Below are positions 1 to 8,931 of a DNA stretch of 64,000 nt, in pieces (the stretch's first letter is position 1; the number at the start of each line of letters is the position of its first letter). The translations under genes were made by a program, and so were the position numbers. Below the pieces are notes generated by a model that saw only the letters and a list, made by a program, of their open reading frames with translations, was not told the origin of the DNA and made no database searches. Source of the stretch: Caballeronia arvi. Its GTDB lineage: Bacteria; Pseudomonadota; Gammaproteobacteria; Burkholderiales; Burkholderiaceae. The stretch lies in NCBI RefSeq assembly GCF_001544695.2, contig NZ_FCOM02000006.1, positions 186,001 to 250,000 of the forward strand, given 5' to 3'.

Positions 1-16
1 CATTGCCAGGACGAAG

Positions 17-2407
17 ATGGACAAATCCTCAACCGCAGACAACGCGGACACCGCAACGCCCGATGCATCGGCGCATGCGCCATGCGCGCGCGAGCCGATT
101 CACATTCCCGGCGGCATTCAGCCTCACGGCGTGCTCTTCAGCGTGAACGCGCACTGCCATATCATGCAGGCGAGCGCCAACGTCGGGCAGTTCGCGCGTA
201 TCGCGGCCGACGCGTGCCTCGGCCGCGCATTGTCCGACGTGCTCGGCGAGGATGCAGCCGAACGCGCGAGCGCGGGCCTGAAGCAACTCACGCGTAACGG
301 CGCGACGATCCATGTCGGCAATGTCGTGCTCGACGGATGGACGCCGCGCGGTCCCGTCGCGATCGTCGTGCATCGGCATGACGGGTTGTTGTTCGTCGAA
401 GTCGAGCCGGCGCAGGACACCGCCGACGTCTTCTCGACGATGTATCCGCTCGTGCGCTCCTTCGTCACCGAAGTGCAATCGATGCGCACCGTCGAGCAGC
501 TTTGCCAGTTCGCCGCGATGGAGATCGCGCGCATCACCGGTTTCGGCCGCACGCTCGTCTATCGGTTCGACGATGAAGGTCACGGCAACGTGCTCGCCGA
601 AGCCGTCGAGCCGGGTTATCCGTCGTACCTGCATCAGCACTTCCCGGCGTCGGACATTCCGGCGCAGGCGCGCGAGCTGTATCGCAGGAACCGCATCCGC
701 CTCATTTCGAACGCGAACTACGAAGCCGCGCCGCTCGTACCCGTGCTGCATCCGGCCACCGGCCGCCCGACCGATCTCACTTACGCGTCCTTGCGCAGCG
801 TGTCGGGCGTGCATCTGCAATACATGCGCAACATGGGTACGCTCGCCTCCATGTCGATGTCCATCATCGTCGACGACAAGCTGTGGGGCCTCATTTCCTG
901 TCATCACGCGACGCCGCGCCTGCCGCCGTTCGAAGTGCGCACGGCCTGCGAGCATGTCGCGCAGATCGTGTCGCTGCAAATCGAGGCGCGCGAGACGCAG
1001 GCGGAAGCGCATTACCGGCTCGAACTGCGTCGCATGCTTTCGAAGCTGCTTTCGTCGATGGCGAATTCGGACAGCTTCGTCGAAGCGCTCGTCGGCGATG
1101 CCTCGGATCTGCTCGGCTTCACGCGCTCGTCGGGCGCGGCGGTGATCTTCGAAGGCCGCACGTCGCTCGTCGGCGTGACGCCCGGCGAGCACGGCGTCAC
1201 CGCGCTCGTCGACTGGCTCGACGATCAGAGCGAAGACGTCGTGATGTCGGACCGCGCGTCGCAGGATTGCCCCGCGCTCGCCGGCTCGCCGGACGTGGCG
1301 GGCTTTCTCGCGGTGTCGATCTCGAAGATCTACCGCAATTACGTCATCTGGTTCCGCCGCGAAGTCGTGCAGACGATCGAATGGGCCGGCGATCCGCGCG
1401 CGAAGCTGACGGGCCTCGCCGCATCGCTTTCGCCGCGCGAGAGCTTCGACACCTGGACCGATGTCGTGCGCGACCGCTCGCTGCCGTGGCGCGCCGCCGA
1501 ACGCGAGATCGCGCTCGAATTCCGCGCGGCGGTGCTCGGCATCGTGCTGCGCCGCGCGGAGGAAATCGCGCAGCTCGCGACCGAACTCGGCCGCGCGAAT
1601 CACGAGCTCGAAGGCTTTTCGTACACGGTGTCGCACGACTTGCGTGCGCCGTTGCGGCATATCGTGAGCTTCGCGGATCTATTGAAGCAGATCGACGGCG
1701 ACAAGTTATCGGAGCGCGGACGCGGCTATCTGGAGCGCATCGTCACGTCGGCTCGTTTCGGCGGCCGTCTAGTCGACGATCTGCTTTCGTTCGCGCAACT
1801 CGGCCGCGCGGCGCTGCGCCCGCACAAGGTCGACGTCCACGCGCTCGTGCATACGGTCATTCAGAATGATATCGATGAACACGCGTCGGCGCGCGTGCAC
1901 TGGAAGGTGGACGCGCTGCCGCCCATCGAAGCCGATCATGTCTTTCTGCACGTGGCGTTCGCGAACATCATGGCCAACGCGGTGAAGTTCAGCGCCCAGC
2001 GCGAGCAGCCGGCGATCGAGGTCGCGGCGCACGACGGCACCGGCGAGCTGATCGGTCACGTCGTGTATCTGGTGCGCGACAACGGTATCGGTTTCGACAT
2101 GCGTTATGTCGACAAGCTGTTCGGCGTGTTCCAGCGACTGCACGTCAACGACCAGTTCGACGGAACCGGCATCGGGCTCGCGAACGTGCGGCGCATCATC
2201 GAGCGGCATGGCGGCAAGGCGTGGGCCGAAGGCACGCCCGATCGCGGCGCGACCTTCTATATGGCGCTGCCAAAGCAGTTCCGTCCCGAAAGCGGCGTCA
2301 GGCGCGATACGGCCGCGACCGCGCTCGCGCGTCTCGCCGCGGGCACGGGTGGCGCGGGACACGACATCGGACAGCTTTTGAAGCGCGTGGAGCAGGAGAA
2401 GAAGTAG
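17..2407 (+). CDS. bphP: Bacteriophytochrome sensor histidine kinase
   Basis: A red/far-red photoreceptor kinase of 796 residues. The N-terminal tail carries Cys23, just before the PAS motif EPIHIPGGIQPHG; this is the usual biliverdin attachment site of bacterial phytochromes. The GAF domain follows, with DIPAQAR and the conserved His residues in VSGVHLQY and ISCHHA. The PHY-domain tongue motif PRESF is at 473-477. The output is a HisKA domain with the phosphoacceptor in SHDLRAPLRH (His540) and an HATPase domain (NAVKF, DNGIGFD, GTGIGLANV). All core motifs are present, so it should be photoactive. No heme oxygenase or response regulator lies downstream; upstream is outside the window. The start follows an AGGACGA ribosome site. 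Confidence 0.96.
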   Translation: MDKSSTADNADTATPDASAHAPCAREPIHIPGGIQPHGVLFSVNAHCHIMQASANVGQFARIAADACLGRALSDVLGEDAAERASAGLKQLTRNGATIHVGNVVLDGWTPRGPVAIVVHRHDGLLFVEVEPAQDTADVFSTMYPLVRSFVTEVQSMRTVEQLCQFAAMEIARITGFGRTLVYRFDDEGHGNVLAEAVEPGYPSYLHQHFPASDIPAQARELYRRNRIRLISNANYEAAPLVPVLHPATGRPTDLTYASLRSVSGVHLQYMRNMGTLASMSMSIIVDDKLWGLISCHHATPRLPPFEVRTACEHVAQIVSLQIEARETQAEAHYRLELRRMLSKLLSSMANSDSFVEALVGDASDLLGFTRSSGAAVIFEGRTSLVGVTPGEHGVTALVDWLDDQSEDVVMSDRASQDCPALAGSPDVAGFLAVSISKIYRNYVIWFRREVVQTIEWAGDPRAKLTGLAASLSPRESFDTWTDVVRDRSLPWRAAEREIALEFRAAVLGIVLRRAEEIAQLATELGRANHELEGFSYTVSHDLRAPLRHIVSFADLLKQIDGDKLSERGRGYLERIVTSARFGGRLVDDLLSFAQLGRAALRPHKVDVHALVHTVIQNDIDEHASARVHWKVDALPPIEADHVFLHVAFANIMANAVKFSAQREQPAIEVAAHDGTGELIGHVVYLVRDNGIGFDMRYVDKLFGVFQRLHVNDQFDGTGIGLANVRRIIERHGGKAWAEGTPDRGATFYMALPKQFRPESGVRRDTAATALARLAAGTGGAGHDIGQLLKRVEQEKK

Positions 2408-2424
2408 CCGCAAGCAGACGCAAA

Positions 2425-2457
2425 AAACGGCCGCGATCTCGTCGATCGCGGCCGTTT
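2425..2457. terminator. Bidirectional intrinsic terminator between phytochrome and porin
   Basis: A perfect 14-bp inverted repeat (2425-2438 and 2444-2457, core CGGCCGCGATC) encloses a 5-base loop. On the minus strand it is followed by a run of six T, making it a strong terminator for the porin gene. The plus-strand T run is short (TTT), so termination of the phytochrome gene is probably weaker. Confidence 0.85.
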
Positions 2458-2482
2458 CGCGTGGCTTGCGGAGGCGTCGTGC

Positions 2483-3640
2483 TTAGAAGCGGTGACGCAA
2501 ACCGACCGTCGCCGCGACCTGATTCTGCGTCGACGACGGCGACAGTGTGTTGATCATCGCGACGTTGGCACCTGCGTTGCCCAGATCGCCCGACGCGTGC
2601 TGATACACGCCTTCGACGTACACGTCGGTGCGCTTCGACAGCGAGTAGTCGGCTTGCAGCGAAACCGTGTGCCACTTCGGATCGCCCGAACCGTTGCTGC
2701 CAGACACCTTGCCGTCCGTGTACGTGTACGCGGCGTCCAGCGCGAGCGCCGGCGTCAGCGCGTAGCGGCCGTTCAACTCGAAGTTGTTCAGATGCAGGTT
2801 CGTGTTGCCGGGAATCGCGATCGACGTGCCGCCTTGCGATGCAGCCAGCAGTTGGTCGTAGTGCGTGTTGGTCCACACGAAGCCGACTTGCGCCGGGCCG
2901 TAGGTGTAGTTCACGCCCGCGCCGAACGTGCGCTGCAACTCGGCCGTCAGATTGGCGTTGTTGCCCTGACCGGCCGACACCGCGCCATTCGCGTTCGCGC
3001 TGTTGCGCGCGTTATTCGTCTGCAGATAAGCGGCGGCGAAATTCAGCGGGCCGTTGCCGTACGAAGCGCCCGCGCTCCATGCGCGGTTATTCGCGAACTG
3101 GCCGGCGTCGTTCGAGAAACCATACAGGCCGCCGAACTTGAAGCCCGCGTAACTCGCGCTTTGATATTTGACCGAATTCTTGATCGAGAACGAATGATCG
3201 AGATTGTCGTTATCGAACGGATGCGCGGCCATATTATTGCCGAAGCCCGAGCCCGTGTCCGAGAGCGGCGCGAGATAATCGACCATCGAATCATATTGAC
3301 GGCCGAGCGTAACGGTGCCGTATTGATCGTGCTGCAAGCCGACATAAGCCTGGCGATTGAACATCGTATTGCTTTCGGTATAGCGGCCGTTATTGAGGTT
3401 GAAGCCGCTCTCCAGCTTGAAAAGCGCGTGCAACCCGCCGCCCAGATCTTCGGTGCCTTTCAGGCCGAAGTAAGTATCGGAAAGCGCTCCGCTGCCTTGC
3501 TGCCAGTTGTTATGGCCGCCGGAATTGTTCGTATAGACGAGACCTGCGTCTAGGGTGCCGTACAGCGTGACGCTGCTTTGCGCGTGGGCTGCCGCTGCGA
3601 ACGTGCCGAAAATGCCCGCGATGAGAAGAGTTTTTTTCAT
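2483..3640 (-). CDS. Gram-negative trimeric porin (OmpC-like)
   Basis: An outer-membrane general diffusion porin of 385 residues, typical for the Burkholderiales porin family. It begins with a Sec signal peptide (MKKTLLIAG...AAAAHA, cleavage near residue 20), followed by the mature start QSSVTLYGTLDAGL that opens the first beta strand. The protein ends in Phe (GLRHRF), the usual outer-membrane beta-barrel C-terminal signal. The gene is monocistronic, with a strong terminator directly behind it and a long leader region in front. The substrate cannot be read from the sequence. Confidence 0.95.
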   Translation of the reverse strand: MKKTLLIAGIFGTFAAAAHAQSSVTLYGTLDAGLVYTNNSGGHNNWQQGSGALSDTYFGLKGTEDLGGGLHALFKLESGFNLNNGRYTESNTMFNRQAYVGLQHDQYGTVTLGRQYDSMVDYLAPLSDTGSGFGNNMAAHPFDNDNLDHSFSIKNSVKYQSASYAGFKFGGLYGFSNDAGQFANNRAWSAGASYGNGPLNFAAAYLQTNNARNSANANGAVSAGQGNNANLTAELQRTFGAGVNYTYGPAQVGFVWTNTHYDQLLAASQGGTSIAIPGNTNLHLNNFELNGRYALTPALALDAAYTYTDGKVSGSNGSGDPKWHTVSLQADYSLSKRTDVYVEGVYQHASGDLGNAGANVAMINTLSPSSTQNQVAATVGLRHRF

Positions 3641-4491
3641 GGTTCTCTGTGTGTCCTGTTTAATGCGAAAGCTTCCGGGTTTTCGCGGGCCATCGGTCGC
3701 CGCTCGCCCTCTGGAAACTGGGACACACTTTATTCGACGAACACGCCAATGTGTCCGCGTATCGCACGCAATAATCTTTTGCTGATTCCGCGAAGCGGCA
3801 GGCTCATCGCCTCATAGTCGTTTAAGGTCAGTCGCTTAGCGGCGATCCCATGCGGGTAATGGCGCCGCGCCTGTTGCGGATCGACGACGTGATTAGTGCG
3901 CATAGCGGATTAGTCCATTGCGCGGCACGCGGTTTATATCCGCCGATGCGGTTGTTAAGCTTCCCGCGTCAACAGAACTCCGAGAAATTATTCTGAGGAC
4001 ACGGGGCGGTTTCGCGAGAGGATACCGCTCCGTTTCAATTCGCCTTCAAGAAGCGGAGGCGAATCCGCTTTTAATCGCGTCGCCGTGAAGCCGCGCATCT
4101 CCGTCAGAAGAACATTCAGTTTTCCAAACGATTATCTGCGTCGCGATTGGCTGTCGAATTGCTTTCGCCGAGCGTGCGTTTTCGGTCGGAACGACTCGCA
4201 TTTGCTCGCATAAGGCTCGCTACCCGCGATATGTTTCGCGGAATATCCCGATGACTTTGAAAACTTTGCGCGGTATCGATGCGCGCCGGGCGTGAAATCC
4301 ACCAACGTCTCGGGCGCAGTGGGACACCCCATCAAAAATATGTTACCGGCGCGTGAACGTTTGCAGACGGGCACTTCGCGAATTTGAACACCGTAGTTTC
4401 AATTCGAAACATCTTGTATTGCTTTGAATCGCCTGTCCGGAACATGAATTGCTTAAATAGAGGTCTGTGTAAATTCAGCCGGAATCGCGAT
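3641..4491. other. Long intergenic region upstream of the porin
   Basis: About 850 bases without a supportable gene. Base composition is less GC-rich than the surrounding genes, and the short open frames here have no ribosome site or recognisable protein. It should hold the porin promoter and regulatory region at its left side and the promoter of the small plus-strand gene at its right side. The only clear structure I see is the inverted repeat at 3721-3756. Confidence 0.6.
3721..3756. promoter_or_regulatory. Inverted repeat in the porin upstream region
   Basis: GGACACA at 3721-3727 is repeated inverted as TGTGTCC at 3750-3756, with a 22-base AT-richer spacer. It lies about 80-115 bases upstream of the porin start, a plausible place for a regulator to bind. 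No transcription factor can be assigned from the motif. Confidence 0.35.
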
Positions 4492-4812
4492 ATGAAAAGA
4501 AGCGCCAATGCAACCACCGTCCCAGCATTTCGACAGCGACGCCCCGCTCAACTCGCGGAGCGTGAGCTTCAACATCTGGAAATGATTCTGGCGAATTTCG
4601 TCGAACGCGACGCGGTCTCGGACCGGTTGCCTACCCGATATTGGGACATGCGTGTCGCGCAACTGGATGCGGAATACGATCTGGTCCCGTCGCAGAGCCA
4701 GCGCGTCGCATCGCTTCAGCGCAGGCTCGCGCTGCTGGACAACGCGCTGAATACGGCCTCGTCCGCCGCGGATGTTCAGGAAGGACAACAGAGCCGGCGC
4801 GCCGCCGCCTAG
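4492..4812 (+). CDS. Small hypothetical protein, helical
   Basis: A protein of 106 residues that I do not recognise. I chose the ATG at 4492 (MKRSANATT) because the upstream extension to 4384 has low-complexity, non-coding-like composition; no strong ribosome site decides it. It is rich in Arg, Glu, Leu and Ala with leucine-spaced stretches (residues 20-40 and 60-90) suggesting two amphipathic helices. It has no signal peptide or membrane segment. It converges with the small minus-strand gene that ends at 4834. Confidence 0.6.
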   Translation: MKRSANATTVPAFRQRRPAQLAERELQHLEMILANFVERDAVSDRLPTRYWDMRVAQLDAEYDLVPSQSQRVASLQRRLALLDNALNTASSAADVQEGQQSRRAAA

Positions 4813-4833
4813 CTCGACCCGAATCTTCAGGCG

Positions 4834-5094
4834 TTACGACGCCGCTCGCACCCAATCGTCGACAAGCGTGCGTGCCGCCGTGTGAGCGCACATCAGCGCG
4901 TCTTCCGCCGAGGTGAAACTCGAAGCGTGCTTGCTGTCCATGCACAGCGGCGAAAACGCGGTGACGGGCCGTCCCGATCGGCTGATGGTCACGCTCGCCA
5001 GATAGTGAACCGCGCCGGGCGGCGGCACCAGCCTGCAACTCGTCACGACCGCGACTTCAAGCACGAAGCCCTTGTGGTTGTACGACCGTATCAT
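4834..5094 (-). CDS. Small hypothetical protein
   Basis: A protein of 86 residues starting MIRSYNHKGF. The ATG at 5094 is preceded by GGGGTGAT at ribosome-site distance; the longer open frame to 5187 has an Arg/Ala-rich leader that looks non-coding. The segment FVLEVAVVTS and a following strand pattern suggest a small alpha/beta fold, and a Ser/Ala-rich helix ends the protein. It resembles small cytosolic proteins common in Burkholderiaceae, but I assign no function. Confidence 0.65.
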   Translation of the reverse strand: MIRSYNHKGFVLEVAVVTSCRLVPPPGAVHYLASVTISRSGRPVTAFSPLCMDSKHASSFTSAEDALMCAHTAARTLVDDWVRAAS

Positions 5095-5205
5095 CGGATC
5101 ACCCCGCCGCTGTCCAGAGACGCGCCGTGCACATGCGCTACACGGCGCGGCACGATGAAGCACGGCGTCTGACCTTGCCCGCAGCACGGACCGTACCCGC
5201 GGCGC

Positions 5206-6645
5206 TCAGTGATTCAGCTCTTCGAGGCGCAGCCCGTTGGTTCTCGGTCCGAACAGGCCGATTGCGAGCGCGACGATCAACATGAACACGGTAATGCCCG
5301 TGAACACGCCCGGCACGCCGAAGTCCTTCAGCAGGAACGCGATGATGAAGCCCGACATCATCGCGCCCGCTCGGCTCGCCGAATACACGATGCCGCTGGC
5401 ACGGCAACGCACGGCCGTCGGGAAGAGCTCGGTCTGGTACGCGTGATAGCAGACCGAGATGGTTTGCCCCGCGAGCGAGATCAAGACGCCGAGCGCGATG
5501 AGCGCGGCAGGCGATTTCATCTGTCCGAACGCGATGCCGCTTGCGATCACGACGAGCGCGCCACCGACGATCAGCCACTTGCGCTGGATGCGATCGGCGT
5601 AAAACATCGCGAGCATCGGTCCGATGGGCAACGCAAACGCGATGATGAACGAATACAGCAGACTCTTCGTCACGTTGATGCCTTGCCCGATCAGCAGCGT
5701 CGGCACCCAGTTGGCGAAGCCGTAATAGCCGATCGCCTGGCAGAAGTTGAAGACGATGAGCATGATGAGACGCGAGCGATAAGGCGCGTGAAACAGCTCG
5801 GAAAGCGATGCGCGCCGATGCGCTGGCTGCTCGACGACGGGCGCGGGCGGCGGCAACGCTGCGCCCGACTGGCGCTCGACCACGCGTTCGATCTCGCCCA
5901 CCACGCGCTCGCTTTCCTCGTGCCGGCCGTGCATCGCGAGCCAGCGCGGGCTTTCGGGCACCGCACGACGGATGAACCACACGATCACCGCGCCGACCGA
6001 TCCGGCGAGCACGACGATGCGCCATCCGTCCAGCCCGAACACGGTCTCGGGCACGAGCCAGTACGAGAGAATCGCGGCGACGGGCGCGGCGGCGAACATC
6101 ACCATCTGATTGAACGCCATCGCGCGGCCGCGCATGTGCTGCGGCACGAGCTCGGTCACATAGCTGTCGATGGTGATGATCTCCACGCCCACGCCGATGC
6201 CCGTCACGAAGCGCCAGAAGATCACGCCTTCGGGCGTCGTCTGGAACGCCATGATCGCCGAGCCGATCGAGTACCACAGCAGCGAGATGGTGAACACGCT
6301 GCGCCGGCCGTATCGGTCGGGCAGCCAGCCGAAGCAGAACGTGCCGATGAACAGCCCCGCGAACGTCGCCGCGATGAAACCGGCGATCCCCGTGAAGCCG
6401 AAGAACGCGTGCGTGGTCGTCTGCAAGAGACCGCTCTTCGCCATCCCCGGCGCGATATAGCCGGTAAAGATCAGATCGTAGATTTCGAAGAAGCCGCCGA
6501 GCGAGATGAGAAACACGAGCATCCACAGATGCCGCGTGATCGGCAGGCGGTCCATGCGCGCTGAAATTTGCGCGCCGGGCGTCGTGGCGACGCGAACGTC
6601 GGGCGATGCGAGCGGCTCGGCGACCGCGCTGATGGTTGGCTGCAT
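5206..6645 (-). CDS. MFS metabolite:proton symporter
   Basis: An inner-membrane permease of 479 residues with 12 predicted membrane segments. It has the MFS loop 2-3 motif (GWLPDRYGRRS) and the family hallmark RGRAMAFNQ after segment 4. It is similar in plan to the aromatic-acid/dicarboxylate and sugar branches of the superfamily. It is the last gene of a three-gene unit behind the CaiB/BaiF CoA-transferase (69-base gap) and HMG-CoA lyase, so it probably imports the acid that those enzymes activate and cleave. The start has GGAGACAAG upstream. The substrate is inferred from neighbours only. Confidence 0.9.
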   Translation of the reverse strand: MQPTISAVAEPLASPDVRVATTPGAQISARMDRLPITRHLWMLVFLISLGGFFEIYDLIFTGYIAPGMAKSGLLQTTTHAFFGFTGIAGFIAATFAGLFIGTFCFGWLPDRYGRRSVFTISLLWYSIGSAIMAFQTTPEGVIFWRFVTGIGVGVEIITIDSYVTELVPQHMRGRAMAFNQMVMFAAAPVAAILSYWLVPETVFGLDGWRIVVLAGSVGAVIVWFIRRAVPESPRWLAMHGRHEESERVVGEIERVVERQSGAALPPPAPVVEQPAHRRASLSELFHAPYRSRLIMLIVFNFCQAIGYYGFANWVPTLLIGQGINVTKSLLYSFIIAFALPIGPMLAMFYADRIQRKWLIVGGALVVIASGIAFGQMKSPAALIALGVLISLAGQTISVCYHAYQTELFPTAVRCRASGIVYSASRAGAMMSGFIIAFLLKDFGVPGVFTGITVFMLIVALAIGLFGPRTNGLRLEELNH

Positions 6646-6714
6646 AGTCTTGTCTCCAAAGATGCAACTGTTCTGGCGACGGCGCGGGTTTTTATGTGCG
6701 CCTGTCGCGATCCG

Positions 6715-7863
6715 TTAAACCGTGGCGCGCTTCGTCAGCCAGCCCAGTACTTCGTCCGTGTGCTCGCCGACGCGCGCGAGCGGCTGACGCACGCCGGGGC
6801 GACGTCCGCCCATCGTGAGCGGGAGCAGCACGACATCGGTGGTGCCGCCGTCGTCGGTCTGCATCGGCACGAGGCCGCCGCTCGCTTTCAGATGCGGATC
6901 GTCGAGCAGTTGCTCGGGGCGCATGATCGGCGCGTACGGAATGCCGGCCGCTTCGAGCTTCGGCGCGAGTTCGTCCGCGCGGTGATGCGCGAGAATCTCG
7001 CCGAGCCGTTCCAGAAGATGCGGCCGCACCGCGACGCGCATCGCGTTGGTCGCGAAGCCGGGTTCCTGCGCGAGATCCGGACGTTCGAGCACATCGCACA
7101 GCGTGACGAACTGCTTGTCGCTGACCGCGCCGATGAACAACTGCTCGCCTTCGGCCAGCGTGAACACGTCGTAGACGCTCCAGGCCGACACGCGCGAGGG
7201 CATCGGCGGCGGCGCTTCGTGCGTCATCGCGTATTGCTGCATGTGCTGCGCCGAGAGAAACACGCAGTTCTCGAAGAGCGCGCTCTGCACTTCCTGGCCG
7301 CGTCCGGTCAGATCGCGTTCGCGCAGCGCGGCCAGCACGCCGATCGCACCGAACATGCCGCCCATGATGTCGTTCACCGATGTCCCCGCGCGCAGCGGCC
7401 TGCCCGCCGGACCGGTCATGTAGGCGAGGCCGCCCATCATCTGCACGACTTCATCGAGCGCGAGACGCTTTTCGTACGGACCCGGCAGAAAGCCTTTGTG
7501 CGACACGTAGATGAGCTTCGGATGCGCCTTCGACAAGCTTGCGTAATCGAGGCCGAGCTTCGCCATCAGGCCAGGGCGGAAGTTTTCGAGCAGCACGTCG
7601 CATTCGCCGATCAGCTCGATGGCGGCATCGCGGCCTTCGTCCGTATTGATATCGATGACGACGCTCTTCTTGTTGCGGTTGAACGAGCGAAAGAAGCCGA
7701 TGCCCAGGCCCGGCAGATTGCGCGTCTTGTCGCCGCCGGGCGGCTCGACCTTGATGACCTCCGCGCCGAGATCGGCGAGGATCATGCCGCAGGTCGGGCC
7801 CATCACCATATGCGTGAACTCGATCACGCGCACGCCTTCGAGCGGCAGGGTTGTATGACTCAT
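6715..7863 (-). CDS. CaiB/BaiF family (class III) CoA-transferase
   Basis: A protein of 382 residues that should move CoA from a donor such as succinyl-CoA to a carboxylic acid. It shows the family N-terminus (GVRVIEFTHMVMGPTCGMILADLGAEVIKVEPP) pattern in part, and Asp165 in the motif GTSVNDIMGG, matching the catalytic Asp of formyl-CoA transferase. I chose the ATG at 7863 (MSHTTL): it has GAGGA upstream and begins 7 bases after the HMG-CoA lyase stop; the upstream ATG at 7881 lies inside the lyase gene. With the lyase and MFS permease it suggests uptake, CoA activation and cleavage of a 3-hydroxy-dicarboxylate such as 3-hydroxy-3-methylglutarate. Confidence 0.92.
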   Translation of the reverse strand: MSHTTLPLEGVRVIEFTHMVMGPTCGMILADLGAEVIKVEPPGGDKTRNLPGLGIGFFRSFNRNKKSVVIDINTDEGRDAAIELIGECDVLLENFRPGLMAKLGLDYASLSKAHPKLIYVSHKGFLPGPYEKRLALDEVVQMMGGLAYMTGPAGRPLRAGTSVNDIMGGMFGAIGVLAALRERDLTGRGQEVQSALFENCVFLSAQHMQQYAMTHEAPPPMPSRVSAWSVYDVFTLAEGEQLFIGAVSDKQFVTLCDVLERPDLAQEPGFATNAMRVAVRPHLLERLGEILAHHRADELAPKLEAAGIPYAPIMRPEQLLDDPHLKASGGLVPMQTDDGGTTDVVLLPLTMGGRRPGVRQPLARVGEHTDEVLGWLTKRATV

Positions 7864-7870
7864 ATCGTCC

Positions 7871-8809
7871 TCAGGCTTCAATTGCAGTGGTTTCGTAGGT
7901 GACCGGCAGGCCCGCGAGCGCGAGCGCGCCGTGCAGCGTTTCGCCGTCGAGCCATTGCGCGAGCTTCTCGCGCAGCGTCAGCAACGCGGGAATGTCGATG
8001 CCGGTGTCGATGCCCATGTCGGCGAGCATGAACGCGAGATCCTCGCTCGACGCGTTGCCGCTCGCGCCCGGCGCATGCGGACAGCCGCCGATGCCCGCGA
8101 GCGTCGCATCGAAGCGCGCGACGCCGGTTTCGAGCGCGGCGTAGACGTTGGCGAGCGCGAGGCCGCGCGTATCGTGAAAGTGGCCGCACCAGAAACGCTC
8201 GCCCGCGATCTTGCGCGCCTTCTCGAAGAGCGCGCGCACGGCGGCGGGACCGGCATAACCGACCGTATCGGCGATGGAGACGCGATCCGCGCCCGCATCG
8301 AGCAAGGCCTGCATGTAGCGCAGCACATCGGCGTGATCGACGCGGCCCTGAATCGTGCAGCCGAACGCCGTACCGATGCCGCCTTCGATCATCGTCTTCG
8401 AGCCGGCCGCGTCGCGAGCGGCACGCATGCGCGCGACTTCATCGACGACTTCTTCCGGCGTCTTGCGCAGATTCGCGAGGCTGTGCGCGCGGCTCGCGGA
8501 AAGCGGCACGAGCATCAGGTCGGCCTGGGTTTCGATAGCACGCTCGGCGCCCTTCAGATTCGGCACGAGCACGGATACGAACAGGCCGGGCAGCGTCTTC
8601 GCATACGCGACGAGTTCGGCCGTATCGGCGAGTTGCGGCAGGAGGCGCGCCGGCACGAACGAGCCGACTTCGATTTCGCGCTGGCCGGCGGCGTAGGCAT
8701 CGCCGATCCATTCGATCTTTCGTTCGGTCGGCACGATCGTGCGAATGCTTTGCAGGCCGTCGCGCAGGCCGACTTCGCGGATCACGGCGCGTTGGGGGAA
8801 CGCGGGCAT
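7871..8809 (-). CDS. Hydroxymethylglutaryl-CoA lyase family protein
   Basis: A TIM-barrel lyase of 312 residues in the HMG-CoA lyase/pyruvate-carboxylase-like family. The N-terminal REVGLRDGLQ motif carries metal and substrate ligands, and GIGGCPHAPGASGN holds the active-site Cys loop; both are intact. The family splits HMG-CoA to acetyl-CoA and acetoacetate, though relatives cleave other 3-hydroxyacyl-CoA. It is the first gene of the three-gene unit with the CoA-transferase and MFS permease, and is divergent from the LysR gene. No leucine-degradation genes adjoin it, which argues for a dedicated role on an imported acid. Confidence 0.93.
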   Translation of the reverse strand: MPAFPQRAVIREVGLRDGLQSIRTIVPTERKIEWIGDAYAAGQREIEVGSFVPARLLPQLADTAELVAYAKTLPGLFVSVLVPNLKGAERAIETQADLMLVPLSASRAHSLANLRKTPEEVVDEVARMRAARDAAGSKTMIEGGIGTAFGCTIQGRVDHADVLRYMQALLDAGADRVSIADTVGYAGPAAVRALFEKARKIAGERFWCGHFHDTRGLALANVYAALETGVARFDATLAGIGGCPHAPGASGNASSEDLAFMLADMGIDTGIDIPALLTLREKLAQWLDGETLHGALALAGLPVTYETTAIEA

Positions 8810-8853
8810 GGCTTTGTCTCCGAGTCTTTTGTGTGGTTGGACTCGACTTTAGA

Positions 8854-8866
8854 CATTCCGCAAATG
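8854..8866. promoter_or_regulatory. Candidate LysR-type binding site
   Basis: CATT-CCGCA-AATG, a 4-bp dyad around an ATT-N5-AAT core, sits in the 122-base divergent promoter between the lyase operon and the LysR gene. A second hairpin-like repeat (CGAGTC 8821-8826, GACTCG 8840-8845) lies in the lyase leader. Position fits LysR regulation, but the motif is short and unproven. Confidence 0.3.
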
Positions 8867-8931
8867 CCCTAACAGCGGTATTTTGGAAGGCCCATGCTTC
8901 CCGTTCGGAACGTTAGAGGAATCAAGCCGGC

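Noticed and set aside
29..1660. A 543-residue minus-strand open frame antisense to the phytochrome gene
   Set aside because: GC-rich codons leave few stops on the opposite strand; the product is Arg/His-rich with no domain, while the plus strand encodes a full phytochrome.
4132..4374. An 80-residue minus-strand frame upstream of the porin
   Set aside because: No ribosome site, no fold or signal, and Arg/Ser/Lys composition like random sequence.
5209..6564. A 451-residue plus-strand frame opposite the MFS gene
   Set aside because: Asp/Arg/His-rich composition and no recognisable fold; mirror of the permease gene.
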